Shown here one piece after another: positions 34,200 through 43,521 of a stretch of 54,134 nt of DNA (the stretch's first letter is position 1; each line of letters starts with the position of its first letter). Both the position numbers and the translations under genes were made by a program. The DNA is from a bacterium. Lineage in GTDB: Bacteria > Latescibacterota > Latescibacteria > Latescibacterales > Latescibacteraceae. The DNA lies in NCBI GenBank assembly GCA_021372535.1, contig JAJFUH010000170.1:1-54134 (forward strand), read 5' to 3'. The notes below the pieces were generated by a model. It was not told the DNA's origin and searched no databases. It was given only the letters and a program-made list of their open reading frames with translations.

Positions 34200-35702
34200 C
34201 TACGGTCTTTCTTCCGGCGGAATTTCCACCACCAGAATTGCCGGATGCCCGAAAGCGTTCCCCTTGCCGCAGAATTCGCCGTTCATGGCGAACACCAGGA
34301 AGGAGCCGTCATTGGAGATGTTCATGCCGTAGACCTCGCCCATGAAATAGCCGTACTTGTCGAAATAGTAATCCTGCAGCCAGCAGAGAGCCTTTTTCTT
34401 ACCGGTCTTTACATCGTACTGGACAATGGGAGCATCGCCCTTGGGGTAATAGTAGACATACCGGCCGGAGGGGTCAAGCGCCAGCTGGAGGACATCGCGG
34501 CCTTTGTCCCAGGTGGTTCCTGCCGATTCGACGAGCGGGTTTTGATATGCCTTGTAGGGCTTTTCCCAGCCGACATCCTCTCCGGGAACTCCGGGCATGG
34601 CGGTGGGATTACGGAGGGGCTTGAATTTAAAGAACACACCGTTCTGGGTAGTCATGTAGTACCAGCCGTCCATTGCCGGACTGTCAGTGAAACCGCGGGT
34701 ACAGTCCACCTTATGGGTATACGGATTTTCCGGCGGAGATACATCGTAACGGAGGAACCGGTTGAACTCCGGGTCATAGCTGAGGAATTGAGTCTTGTCG
34801 TGCCCGGGAAGCAGCTTCCGGCTCGATCCCTCCACACTCCAGAAAATGCCTGTTTCCTCATCGAGAAACATTGTCCGATCCCACCAGACCCAGCCCTCGG
34901 GCGGGCAGCCGGCATAGAGTACCTTTTTTCCGATGGTATCCCAGCAAAGGATGGTTCCGAAATCGCCGTTCGCCACCATCCTGCCCCGACGAGTGTCCAC
35001 GTTGAAGCATGGATAATTGGAAGGCGCCATGGGATTACCCCAGTTCTTAGCTTCATGGGTGAAAATGTTATAACTCAGGAGCCAGCTCCCCCGAAAACCA
35101 TTGGCGTACCAGGAAGAATCCGGGATAGCGCCAAAGTGCGTAGCTGCCCAGAGGGTGCCGTCAGGCATGATTCTCATATACCCGTGGATTTTGCCGTCGG
35201 TGTAAGTCTTGTCTGTCCAGCCAAGAAGTTTTGAGACATCCAATACCCGGTGCAGAAGGTTGCGGGCAGGGCAGTACTCGTAGAGGTTCAGCTGGCAGCC
35301 CATGCCCTTATGGTCTCCCACGGAGAAGTAGAAGCGGTTGTCTTCGCTGCGGGTCACATGGCCCCAGATTGCCCAGCCTGCCATATACTGCACTCCCTCA
35401 TCGGTGAAGTATTCGGGTTTCATGTCCGGGACGATACGGAGTTTGCAGGTGGGAGAGACTTTCGCAACAATATACTCACCCGCCGGTTTTTCCTTTGCAT
35501 CGGCGGGAAGCTGGAGAAATTTGTCCGAATTGTCTACCACAAAATCGGTTTTCTCGCGAAGTTTCATTTTATCGAACCGGGCGTTCTGCTCCATGCGCTG
35601 CTTTTCCTTCGCGGCATGCTCCTGGGCGGAAGCCAGAGAGGGTAAAAGAAAGGCGGCACAAAGGAGGATCATGATGCAGGTCATTCTGTACGGGGTAAAC
35701 AT
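34200..35702 (-). CDS. Exported protein of unknown function, possible beta-propeller
   Basis: 500 residues with a signal peptide (1-26, ending SLASAQ). A short charged helix follows (EHAAKEKQRMEQNARFDKM). The remainder is a series of strand-rich units containing Trp and Tyr with recurrent phrases such as RIMPDGTLWAATHFG, MFLDEETGIFWSVEG, YYMTTQNGVFFKFKPL, LALDPSGRYVYYYPKGD and MNISNDGSFLVFAM. That pattern of spaced dG-x-W/Y blades suggests a beta-propeller. No catalytic motif is visible and no named family is recognised. GGAG six bases before the ATG supports the start. It is transcribed convergently with the Gfo/Idh-like gene. Confidence 0.75.
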   Translation of the reverse strand: MFTPYRMTCIMILLCAAFLLPSLASAQEHAAKEKQRMEQNARFDKMKLREKTDFVVDNSDKFLQLPADAKEKPAGEYIVAKVSPTCKLRIVPDMKPEYFTDEGVQYMAGWAIWGHVTRSEDNRFYFSVGDHKGMGCQLNLYEYCPARNLLHRVLDVSKLLGWTDKTYTDGKIHGYMRIMPDGTLWAATHFGAIPDSSWYANGFRGSWLLSYNIFTHEAKNWGNPMAPSNYPCFNVDTRRGRMVANGDFGTILCWDTIGKKVLYAGCPPEGWVWWDRTMFLDEETGIFWSVEGSSRKLLPGHDKTQFLSYDPEFNRFLRYDVSPPENPYTHKVDCTRGFTDSPAMDGWYYMTTQNGVFFKFKPLRNPTAMPGVPGEDVGWEKPYKAYQNPLVESAGTTWDKGRDVLQLALDPSGRYVYYYPKGDAPIVQYDVKTGKKKALCWLQDYYFDKYGYFMGEVYGMNISNDGSFLVFAMNGEFCGKGNAFGHPAILVVEIPPEERP

Positions 35703-35820
35703 TGGAATCTCCTTTCCAACCGGAACTATGAGGAATCGAACTCCAGAGTACTTTCGGTTTCAATTTCCACTGGTAACAGAATAGAATCGGGTGACGCAAT
35801 TTTTTACGAATATATCATGA

Positions 35821-36042
35821 GGCACCCTGAAAGCAAGCATTTTTCGTAGCCTATGGTTCAATCGCCCCTTGATGAAAGCATTCTCCTGCCTGCTGAAATC
35901 TCACAACCTGATCAGCCGAAGTGAAAAACAGTATCGAAAAACACGGCACAACAGGAGAATCACAGTAGAGTGTGAGTTTGGCAGACTGAAAGATGAGTTT
36001 TGGAGGAGAAGTGTTTTGAGTGTTGGCCGATTGCTGGAATAA
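35821..36042 (+). pseudogene. Possible transposase C-terminal relic
   Basis: The frame is open from 35821 to a stop at 36042 (ATG at 35872) but has no ribosome-binding site. Its last third, HNRRITVECEFGRLKDEFWRR, resembles the C-terminal R-I-x-VE-x-FG-x-LK segment of DDE transposases of the IS5/IS1182 kind. The catalytic core is absent, and no flanking inverted repeats were found. If real, it is a decayed fragment. The resemblance is short, so it may be chance. Confidence 0.3.
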
Positions 36043-36680
36043 GTTTACATAAGTACAGTTATTAATGTTTTTTTAGTCGCTCAATTGTAAAAAATTGTAC
36101 AATATGGAAAAATTCTTACAATTTAAATAATTCTTACAATTTATGATATGGGATACATTTGTTGAAAATTAGTAATTTTTTCCGCTAAAACAGTTGATGA
36201 TTTTAAACTTTAACGATCTGTTATTTTTTAGATTACCGATGTTAAAAAATTATGTCTGTAATTTTTAAAAGATGCTCATATGATACTGATCAGTATATTT
36301 GAGTTTTATATATAACAAATAAATATAAAAAATCATAATAGCCATAAATACATGTATTAAAGATATATATATATTATAAGTAAATTCAATATAAATGTTA
36401 TTGGCGTTTATTATATTATATACTAAAGTATATCATCTGTTAAGTGTATAGGAATTTAAAAATATTTAGAGTTTTAAATACATTTTAAGGAAGAAACTAT
36501 TTTTTTTACAAAAAATTTCAAAAAAAAGTTGCTTTTTGTGAAACCCCAAATATATTTCCTTTAATTACTTGCATTTGGTGCAGTAAAATTCATTACCGGG
36601 GAGCAATCCCACAAACAATTTATAAGGGGGGATGTGCATGAAACATATCTTTAAATCATGAGTTTTTTTGAAATCGACGG
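36043..36680. other. Very AT-rich non-coding stretch upstream of a secreted-protein gene
   Basis: About 640 nt of strongly AT-rich DNA with many short runs and palindromes and no coding frame. It contains the direct repeat listed at 36111-36143 and the palindrome ATTGTACAAT at 36094-36103. It probably holds the promoter of the sorting-domain protein that starts at 36717, but I cannot place it confidently. Confidence 0.5.
36111..36143. repeat. Direct repeat of 15 nt at 18-nt period
   Basis: AATTCTTACAATTTA occurs at 36111-36125 and again, identically, at 36129-36143. TTGTAA/TTACAA words flank it nearby (36085-36090). The spacing could suit a paired DNA-binding protein, or it may simply be low-complexity AT sequence. 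Confidence 0.5.
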
Positions 36681-36716
36681 TTGAATGACATCTACGGTAA
36701 GAATTCGGAGGAAAGA

Positions 36717-38513
36717 ATGAAAAAACTTTTTTTAACAATAGCATTAATGCTGATTATACCGACAATGGTATTAGCTATCGATTTTTCCCCCACGGTATTG
36801 CGGCTTTCGGCTCCCGAAACAGTACAATATGATTTTGACGGGAAAAACATTGAGATTCCCATTACAGTCAGCGGAGTACCTGCCCGTACGCAATTCCTTG
36901 TATACACCAAGGATAAAGGCGAGTCGGTAGGCGCAGTTCGTAACGGTTATCTCGGATGGCACTACGTCCATAATATTGACACCTGTGTTTATTTATCGGA
37001 ACCATATGATTTTGATACTGGCAAAAATACTATCACATGGAACGGTAAAAACGATGACGGAGCTATGGTTCCGGCTGGTGACTATACATACTATCTTTGG
37101 GCATTTGATTTCTCGTCGGCAAAGCAGAGAGTTTGTCCAGGCGCTGATGCCAATGGAGGCAGAACTTTTGATATAGAACGTAACAAACTCACTTACCTTG
37201 AAAAAGATGAGTCCGGTCAGGTTCTTGTCCGTCCTGTTCTCTATAATTTCAGCGGTGGGAACTCTTCAGTAGCATATAAATGGATTCTTGGTGGAGACCC
37301 TCTCGATAATACTCTTCTGGAATCCACCGATTTCGGTATACCCAAAGAATGGTGTTACAGATCACCCTTTATGGGAGCATTCAATCCCACCGATCATAGT
37401 ACGACGTATGTATCCTTTACCCATACCGAAACTCGTTCGCATGTTGTATACAAGTACAAATGGGTACCGAACGGTCTTTCGGAAAAAGATGATAAATGGG
37501 GAACAGATCTTGTATGGACTCATAATATCGAGGCCAACTCAGGAATAGTGACGGATGGCGATTATCTGTATATGGATACTTGTAACATCAGGGTGTCCGA
37601 TCCTAATTCACATTTTTATATCATGGACTTCGATGGAACCGAAGTTGAGAACTTTCTGCTCGAATGGTGGATCAAGCCCGATGAGTATACCAAAGACGTC
37701 GGCGCGGCGCCCTATCTGAATGGCGGTCCTCAGTGGACGGATATTCGTGGTGATAGAGTATTCATGGGATATTGGTTCTGCATGTTCCAGATGGTCAATC
37801 CAAAGCTGTATCTTGAAACCGGAGATATGGATGATTTCACCATGTATTGCAATATGAACGGTGACTATATCAATGACCGTCAGTATCAGACAGATGCTGA
37901 AACCCCATGGGTTTGTTTCGGCGAAGGAGCTCCGAACGTTTCCACAGTATACTCAGATGCCCTTTACTTCGTCGCAACACCCCAGGATGGTATGGGTGCT
38001 GTTTCTTTTTGCGTAATGGGTCCCGATGGCACCGGATTGGGTTATTGTACCTTTGCGGGTGAAACCGCCGGCAATAAGAGAGGTGTCATGTTTATTGATT
38101 CCGGTTCAGCCTTTGATGGTATCTATACCGATAACAATTCTGCTCAGACCACGGAAACAGGCTTTATTTCTGGTTTGTTTTATGTAGGCCACGATTCAAT
38201 CAAGGGAACGATTACCAATTCTTCTGTTATGGTTGAGGAAAATAAACCGGCCGCATTCACAGTCGAACAGAATTCGCCGAATCCATTCAACCCGACTACA
38301 TCGATAAACTTCACCATCGCTGAAGCCGGTAATGTTTCTGTTGATGTGTTCAATGTAGCTGGCCAGAAGGTTGACACGCTTGTCAACGGCTTCATGGGTG
38401 CCGGCACGCATTCGGTTGTATGGGATGCTTCCCGGTTCTCCGCCGGTGTTTATTTCTACACGGTAAAGACTGGAAATTTATCACAGACCATGAAGATGAC
38501 GTTGCTGAAGTAA
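36717..38513 (+). CDS. Secreted protein with C-terminal NPFNP/FlgD-Ig sorting domain
   Basis: 598 residues. GGAGG five bases before the ATG at 36717 fixes the start. An upstream ATG at 36681 would add 12 residues before the signal. The signal peptide is residues 1-20 (MKKLFLTIALMLIIPTMVLA). The N-terminal 150 residues contain a FlgD-Ig-like unit (TITWNGKNDDGAMVPAGDYTY). The middle part is strand-rich, possibly propeller-like, with no known family. The last 80 residues are a textbook sorting domain: NSPNPFNPTTSINFTI, VSVDVFNVAGQKVDTLV and FSAGVYFYTVKTG, ending MKMTLLK. Such domains send cargo through type IX-like secretion in FCB bacteria. The gene is followed at once by a strong hairpin terminator. 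Confidence 0.9.
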   Translation: MKKLFLTIALMLIIPTMVLAIDFSPTVLRLSAPETVQYDFDGKNIEIPITVSGVPARTQFLVYTKDKGESVGAVRNGYLGWHYVHNIDTCVYLSEPYDFDTGKNTITWNGKNDDGAMVPAGDYTYYLWAFDFSSAKQRVCPGADANGGRTFDIERNKLTYLEKDESGQVLVRPVLYNFSGGNSSVAYKWILGGDPLDNTLLESTDFGIPKEWCYRSPFMGAFNPTDHSTTYVSFTHTETRSHVVYKYKWVPNGLSEKDDKWGTDLVWTHNIEANSGIVTDGDYLYMDTCNIRVSDPNSHFYIMDFDGTEVENFLLEWWIKPDEYTKDVGAAPYLNGGPQWTDIRGDRVFMGYWFCMFQMVNPKLYLETGDMDDFTMYCNMNGDYINDRQYQTDAETPWVCFGEGAPNVSTVYSDALYFVATPQDGMGAVSFCVMGPDGTGLGYCTFAGETAGNKRGVMFIDSGSAFDGIYTDNNSAQTTETGFISGLFYVGHDSIKGTITNSSVMVEENKPAAFTVEQNSPNPFNPTTSINFTIAEAGNVSVDVFNVAGQKVDTLVNGFMGAGTHSVVWDASRFSAGVYFYTVKTGNLSQTMKMTLLK

Positions 38514-38530
38514 TAATTTTCAAACAGAAT

Positions 38531-38572
38531 GTAAATAAAGCCCGGTATGGCAGCACTCCGGGCTTTATTTAC
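38531..38572 (+). terminator. Hairpin terminator after the sorting-domain protein gene
   Basis: A perfect 15-bp stem pairs GTAAATAAAGCCCGG (38531-38545) with its complement at 38558-38572 around a 12-nt loop. The T-rich 3' arm (CTTTATTTAC) takes the place of a separate T-tract. Confidence 0.85.
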
Positions 38573-39228
38573 TCAATTTCCCGGTTTGTGAATCCGTAAC
38601 TGATTCAAAGGTATTTACATGGTTAATTATTCTATGAAAAATTGAGTTATGCTTTTTTACATGATATCATAATGACTGTCATGCCTTAATGGTTAGGGCA
38701 TCTGTGTTTCTATCATATTCGTATGTTAAATCACCGGTGTAATGATTAAAATCTGCATGATGATAAATGAATATATTATATATTGATAATATACCTTTGC
38801 AGATGGTTTAAACTCATATGCAATCCGATTATGGTAATACCATTAAGTCGTTGAAATAATTCTCTCCAGTGAGGTTTTTATAGAAATCAGGATTTTTGGA
38901 TTACATCCCCTTTTGCCTTCACGCAGTGACACGCGCAGCGTGGCGAGCTGGATATTCTTTTTCCCCGGGGAGGCAGGAAAAACAGTGGTGCAGAAATATT
39001 CCTTGCTCCTTTCGTGCAAATGTGGCAGAGGAAATTGAACTGTCAATTTTTAAAAAACTGTATAATAATTTGTCTGAATGGTTCAAATAATATGAAAAAC
39101 ATGCCTATGTAATCGATAATGTTATGAAACACTTTAAAAGAATAAAATCTGATGTAGCTATGGAATGTTATTACGAAAAATAATCATTTTAATATATAAG
39201 CACCTACTTAGACATCAAGGATCGTACC
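38573..39228. other. Non-coding spacer before the 1014-residue envelope protein
   Basis: About 655 nt, AT-rich except for a GC-richer block at about 38910-39030. I see no supported gene. The minus-strand frame through the GC-richer block has no ribosome-binding site or recognisable domain. A promoter for the downstream gene is expected but not identifiable. Confidence 0.5.
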
Positions 39229-42200
39229 ATGAAAAGAACAGTTATTTGCGTTGTGTTGTTTTGCGTGAGTTTTTGTTTTTCGGGAAAGTTACAGTCGCAA
39301 AATATGTATGATTTACACAAATATACTGAAAGACAATGGATGAGCATGACAACGGAACAACGGTTAGCTGCCCTGGGAACCAGTCTCGAGTATGCTCCCA
39401 GCCAGACCTTTCTGGGTAATTTCGGCCAGAATTACGAAAAATACAACAAGTGGGGTTATGATTTCTATGAAATGAATGATCGGTATGAGAATTATTCTTT
39501 TCGTGGAATGGAAACCTATAATGTCATTGAACAGCGCAGATTGAGATGGTCGTACAACGAGTTCGGCGACCGTATTACAAAAATGAACCATACTGGTAGA
39601 GTATGGGGAGAAACATACCTTGGTGACGGAACGTTTTATGTGGATCCTCCGGAGAATTATATTAATTCAATGGCAACATATAATATTGACGGGGTCTGGC
39701 TGGCAAGGGAAGCCACGGAAGACTGGAACGTCTCGGTTGTCGGAGCAGGGGCTATACGTAAAAAATTTACACCTCTTACCATGAGTCTTCCCAACATCAA
39801 CGGCATGTCGATTGAGTTTGAGTCCCCGAAAACAAAAGTGAGTTTCATCAACAGTTCGCTTCTCGGTGACAACAGTGTTTATCTTGGCAGAAAAGCAGAG
39901 CAGTCGGATCTTTCCAAGTATGGCGGTTTGCTTTTGCGGGGCGGTAGTATGAGGAGGAAATTTGGGGTTTTGACACTCGGCGCGACTTACGTAAACCAGT
40001 ACTCAGTCCAAGGAAACCGGGAAGGGGGAGACGATTGGTTCGGTACGGTCAATAACTTCACTCCGACTCCTATAATTGTGGCAATGCGTTTCCTGGACGA
40101 CTCTCCGAATGATGGTGAGGGGGGAGCGGTGATTTACCAGGTCCGTCTTAAAGTGAACGGTCGCTACCGTGAGGATATTATCCCGAAAATTTTCAAGGAC
40201 AGTGTAAAATTGGATCGTACAACATCGATAACAAGTCTCTTGTATAACAAGTATCTGACTCCTCTGTCCGAAGCAATCCAGTACGGTCCCCCGATCGATC
40301 ATCTGAATACACGGGAAAATATACCGAAATATGGTGATTATCTATACTACCTGGATTACATTCGCGGTAACAATATCAAAAAGGTTAATAACGATTTCAA
40401 TCTCCAGAATGCCCAGAATAGTTTTGAAATACTCGACAATTCGAAATACCCCATTCATGCCAATGGTAACGATTCGGTTGTGTATTTTTTTGATCTTGCA
40501 AGTATAAAGGAAGTCGTTCAAAGTGTGGAAGCTGAAGTCACGGTGGCGAACGATTATCGGATTCAAACCTCTGAAATATTCTCGCAGGAAATAGCGGGTA
40601 CTCATGACACATCAGGTGATATTGTCAAATGGTATCGGGCCCTGTACTGGAAAACCCTCGCACAGGCTGACGGAAACATAAAGGATGGTTCGAATGTTCG
40701 TACCATTAACCTGAAATTCGGTTTTCAGGTTGCTTCTGTCATGTATGGATTTGATGCCGATTTTAATTACTATGGTGTTAAAGTAAGCGGAGAGTTTGTT
40801 ACAAACTCGAGTCATTATATGTTTCCGGATGGTCTGCCAGGCACTGGAGACCCGCAATACATCGTCCCGGGGCAGGCGCCTCGTGAAGGAGACCGCTGGA
40901 CATTACGGGATACGGCGTATTATGTAACAGCGAAAAAAGACTGGAATAAAATCGGTTTCGGAGCCGAAGTCTTCAAAATGGGTAAATTTTACCGTCCCTA
41001 CATGGATTATTACACCTCGACCGTTCAGGACAGATATATGTGGGATGCAGGTCAATGCGCGCCGCGTAATCATATTCTGAGGATTCCACTCATCGAGGAT
41101 AACGATGACGACGATCAATATCCCGATACGGACTGGAGCCGTCGTACCATGGGATATAGTGTGTGGGCATTCGAGGATGCGGATGGCGTATTTCCGGGCA
41201 ATGATAAAGATCATGACGGTTTACCGGATAATAATAAAAACAATAACTCGATACCCGATTACTCCGAACCTTTTCTCATGTTTGATTCAGATCCCGATGA
41301 ATTTGTATTTGGTGATGATTTTAATAACAATCAGATTCCCGATTACCGTGAAGATGACATGAAGTTCGATACACCGTATGATCTTGACCGTAAAGGCTAT
41401 CATGCATTTATGCGGTACAGCTTATTCCCGTCGCTGAACGCGACTGCGGGGAGAATGCGGACAAGGGGAGTAGGCCTTGATAACCGGACATTTAACGATT
41501 ACATCAAACTGAATTTGGATTATAAAGTATTCTCTGTAGGAATAATTTCGGCGGAATACAGGTTTGAAAGAATCCAGGATGATATTTCTGATCCGTACCT
41601 CCGGGTTGAACTTACCCAGAAACAATGGTATTCTTCGGGCACAAGCAGTTCTTTCGAACGATTCCAAAGAAGCATGTATTACGATATGCTTGATTATAAA
41701 AACTCAAAAGTCCATAAACTCTACATCGATTCGAAAATCAGGGCAATTCCCTCAATTACCTTGGAGAACCTTGTCAAATATGAGGTTAACGGACAAATCA
41801 AGGGTGAATTATATGATGGTACATATCAGCAGAAAGACACAATCACGAATCTCAGTATGGTCAATAAAGTTGTCTATACGAAGCAATTTGGGGACTTTGT
41901 CTTTTCTCCGGGTATAAAATTCAGATTTTATAAAAGAGATCGTTCTTTATCAACATACCCATACGACCACTACCTGATGCGAATTCCTCTTGTTACACTG
42001 AAGTATATCATTTCACCGGTGACTGATATCATGGTCGGGTTCGAAGGATTCAAATACTTTGAATTGCGGGTCAGGGATTATGTCCAGCCGGACAACGATT
42101 TCAAACGCCAGTCTTTCATCGTACAGCTTCAAAACAAGACATCATATTTTGGATACAACGTATGGGCTTCAACAGGTTTTAAAGCAGACCAGGTCGATTA

Positions 42201-42273
42201 TGACAGCACTACCCGTCAATTTGAGGAATCCAAAACTTCCACTGTATTTGTGAATGTCCTTGTCGGATGGTAA
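39229..42273 (+). CDS. Large exported probable outer-membrane beta-barrel with Asp/Asn-rich Ca-binding insert
   Basis: 1014 residues with a signal peptide (1-24, ending KLQSQ). The sequence has long alternating amphipathic strands with many Tyr/Phe/Trp residues. It ends VFVNVLVGW, with the terminal aromatic residue typical of outer-membrane barrels. Residues about 630-710 form an acidic insert (EDNDDDDQYPDTDW, DKDHDGLPDNNKNNN, DFNNNQIPDYREDD) like thrombospondin type 3 calcium sites. An N-terminal segment reads LTMSLPNINGMSIEFESPK. I do not recognise a named family. Its insert resembles that of the protein at 21939-23495. AAGGA lies upstream of the ATG. Role: possibly a surface channel or assembly factor (inference). 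Confidence 0.8.
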   Translation: MKRTVICVVLFCVSFCFSGKLQSQNMYDLHKYTERQWMSMTTEQRLAALGTSLEYAPSQTFLGNFGQNYEKYNKWGYDFYEMNDRYENYSFRGMETYNVIEQRRLRWSYNEFGDRITKMNHTGRVWGETYLGDGTFYVDPPENYINSMATYNIDGVWLAREATEDWNVSVVGAGAIRKKFTPLTMSLPNINGMSIEFESPKTKVSFINSSLLGDNSVYLGRKAEQSDLSKYGGLLLRGGSMRRKFGVLTLGATYVNQYSVQGNREGGDDWFGTVNNFTPTPIIVAMRFLDDSPNDGEGGAVIYQVRLKVNGRYREDIIPKIFKDSVKLDRTTSITSLLYNKYLTPLSEAIQYGPPIDHLNTRENIPKYGDYLYYLDYIRGNNIKKVNNDFNLQNAQNSFEILDNSKYPIHANGNDSVVYFFDLASIKEVVQSVEAEVTVANDYRIQTSEIFSQEIAGTHDTSGDIVKWYRALYWKTLAQADGNIKDGSNVRTINLKFGFQVASVMYGFDADFNYYGVKVSGEFVTNSSHYMFPDGLPGTGDPQYIVPGQAPREGDRWTLRDTAYYVTAKKDWNKIGFGAEVFKMGKFYRPYMDYYTSTVQDRYMWDAGQCAPRNHILRIPLIEDNDDDDQYPDTDWSRRTMGYSVWAFEDADGVFPGNDKDHDGLPDNNKNNNSIPDYSEPFLMFDSDPDEFVFGDDFNNNQIPDYREDDMKFDTPYDLDRKGYHAFMRYSLFPSLNATAGRMRTRGVGLDNRTFNDYIKLNLDYKVFSVGIISAEYRFERIQDDISDPYLRVELTQKQWYSSGTSSSFERFQRSMYYDMLDYKNSKVHKLYIDSKIRAIPSITLENLVKYEVNGQIKGELYDGTYQQKDTITNLSMVNKVVYTKQFGDFVFSPGIKFRFYKRDRSLSTYPYDHYLMRIPLVTLKYIISPVTDIMVGFEGFKYFELRVRDYVQPDNDFKRQSFIVQLQNKTSYFGYNVWASTGFKADQVDYDSTTRQFEESKTSTVFVNVLVGW

Positions 42274-42381
42274 TAAATATGAGTTTGCACATTGGATTGA
42301 ATTCTTCGAAAACGATTCGATATACAAAATGCGGCTAACGGATTCCAATAACACTGAAAGTTTACCGATCTGCACAAGATA

Positions 42382-42813
42382 ATGAAAATAAGCATTAATT
42401 GGATTATCACAAATTTAAGTATATTTATAATACCGATTGTTCGTGCAGAATATATTTATTCCGGAAATATTATAAATGATATTGAAAGACCCGTGGTGGG
42501 TGAAAAGGCAGCGCTCGAAGAGATCGATGCCGAATCACAGCCCGTCAGCACCCCTACGGACGCTTATGGTGTTTTTTCATTCGGCTTGAAAACGATTGCA
42601 GTCGAAGATAACACAACACCTTTCGAAATATGTGGTAACTTTCCGAATCCGTTTATTCCTCTGGCGAAAATTTTCTGCTGCCTTGGTTATCCTTTCTGCT
42701 TCGATCCCGGTGATAAAGCCTTAAAACAAATGAACGTTCCGGTTAATGATGTCCCTTTTGATAATGTGCTCTCCACGGCCGGATGGTTTTCATTCCAGGT
42801 GAAACTCTCATGA
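42382..42813 (+). pseudogene. Decayed secreted protein, N-terminal part
   Basis: The 143-codon frame has a signal-like start (MKISINWIITNLSIFIIPIVRA). It then has a carboxypeptidase-regulatory-like stretch (PTDAYGVFSFGLKT) and GNFPNPFIPLAKI, which looks like a damaged NPFNP sorting-domain entry. After that the sequence loses family character (CCLGYPFCFDPG). No ribosome-binding site precedes the ATG. The C-terminal half of a sorting domain is found in pieces at 43259-43466. I read the whole as a relic of one or two sorting-domain proteins, although a short expressed peptide is not excluded. Confidence 0.5.
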
Positions 42814-43258
42814 CGGATTGTATAATAGGGGTGAATACGCATATGAATGGACATTGGACTGGATGGCAATGAAAAAAATCTTCATGATCGATTCGCTGAT
42901 TGTAATACCCGCGGATGGATATACGAAAATCTGTCTTTGAGGCGCGGTTTACGGATGATTCCGCGGTGTAAAAAAATGCCGACAGAGCAGGTATGAGTTG
43001 ATATGCAGCACTTTTCATGATAGTTGATTCGGGACTATTCGACATGTGTAAGAATAGATTGTACTGCTCGATGAGCGAATTCGGGAAAGCATATATCCGG
43101 GTTTCATATGGAACTTGTTGTTCACATCTCAGTTTAAAACCTGCGGAACTGCCATAAAACATCACATAGTATCGTTACTCGATTTATTAATGTTAGCTGT
43201 TTCGGGAGAAAATAACAAACATGAGAGAGAAGCGCCGGAAGAAAGCATTCATGATAGA

Positions 43259-43466
43259 ATTGTTGTTAATATCACATTTTCCATCTATAACATGGGCGGT
43301 CAATGCGTCCGGACAATAAGCCCGGGGAAATGTGGCAGTGAAACCCGCTTTTTTGTTCGATATCTCCGGCTTTGCGGCAGGACAGCATATGTATCGGATT
43401 GAAGCCGGGCATGCAGCTTTTATCCGGCGGGGTAATGTTACTGAAGCAAAAAAATATAAAAGATAA
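43259..43466 (+). pseudogene. Frameshifted remnant of a C-terminal sorting domain
   Basis: Three consecutive frames together rebuild a sorting domain. First is VNITFSIYNMGGQCVRTI (from 43259). After a shift near 43325, a second frame gives FDISGFAAGQHMYRIEAGH and RRG. After another shift near 43432, a third frame gives VMLLK, the usual terminal motif. These match the pattern of the intact domain at the end of the protein at 36717-38513. At least two frameshifts make it non-functional. Between 42814 and 43258 I see no other recognisable coding remains. Confidence 0.65.
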
Positions 43467-43521
43467 AAATGTCCGAGAAAACAGTGAATCAGAAAAAGAG
43501 AAATAGAAAAAGGAGGCTACG

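Noticed and set aside
34245-35234. Plus-strand open frame of about 329 codons opposite the propeller-like gene
   Set aside because: The opposite strand encodes a protein with a signal peptide, good ribosome-binding site and blade-like repeats. The plus-strand frame has none of these.
36043-36680. AT-rich stretch as a replication origin
   Set aside because: No cluster of DnaA boxes (TTATCCACA-type) and no dnaA or dnaN gene nearby.
38843-39046. Minus-strand frame through the GC-richer block as a gene
   Set aside because: No ribosome-binding site, signal or domain, and the composition is explained by a local GC-rich patch.
43115-43402. 95-codon frame treated as an intact gene
   Set aside because: Only its middle matches a sorting domain, and the rest of that domain continues in other frames, so it is part of a pseudogene.
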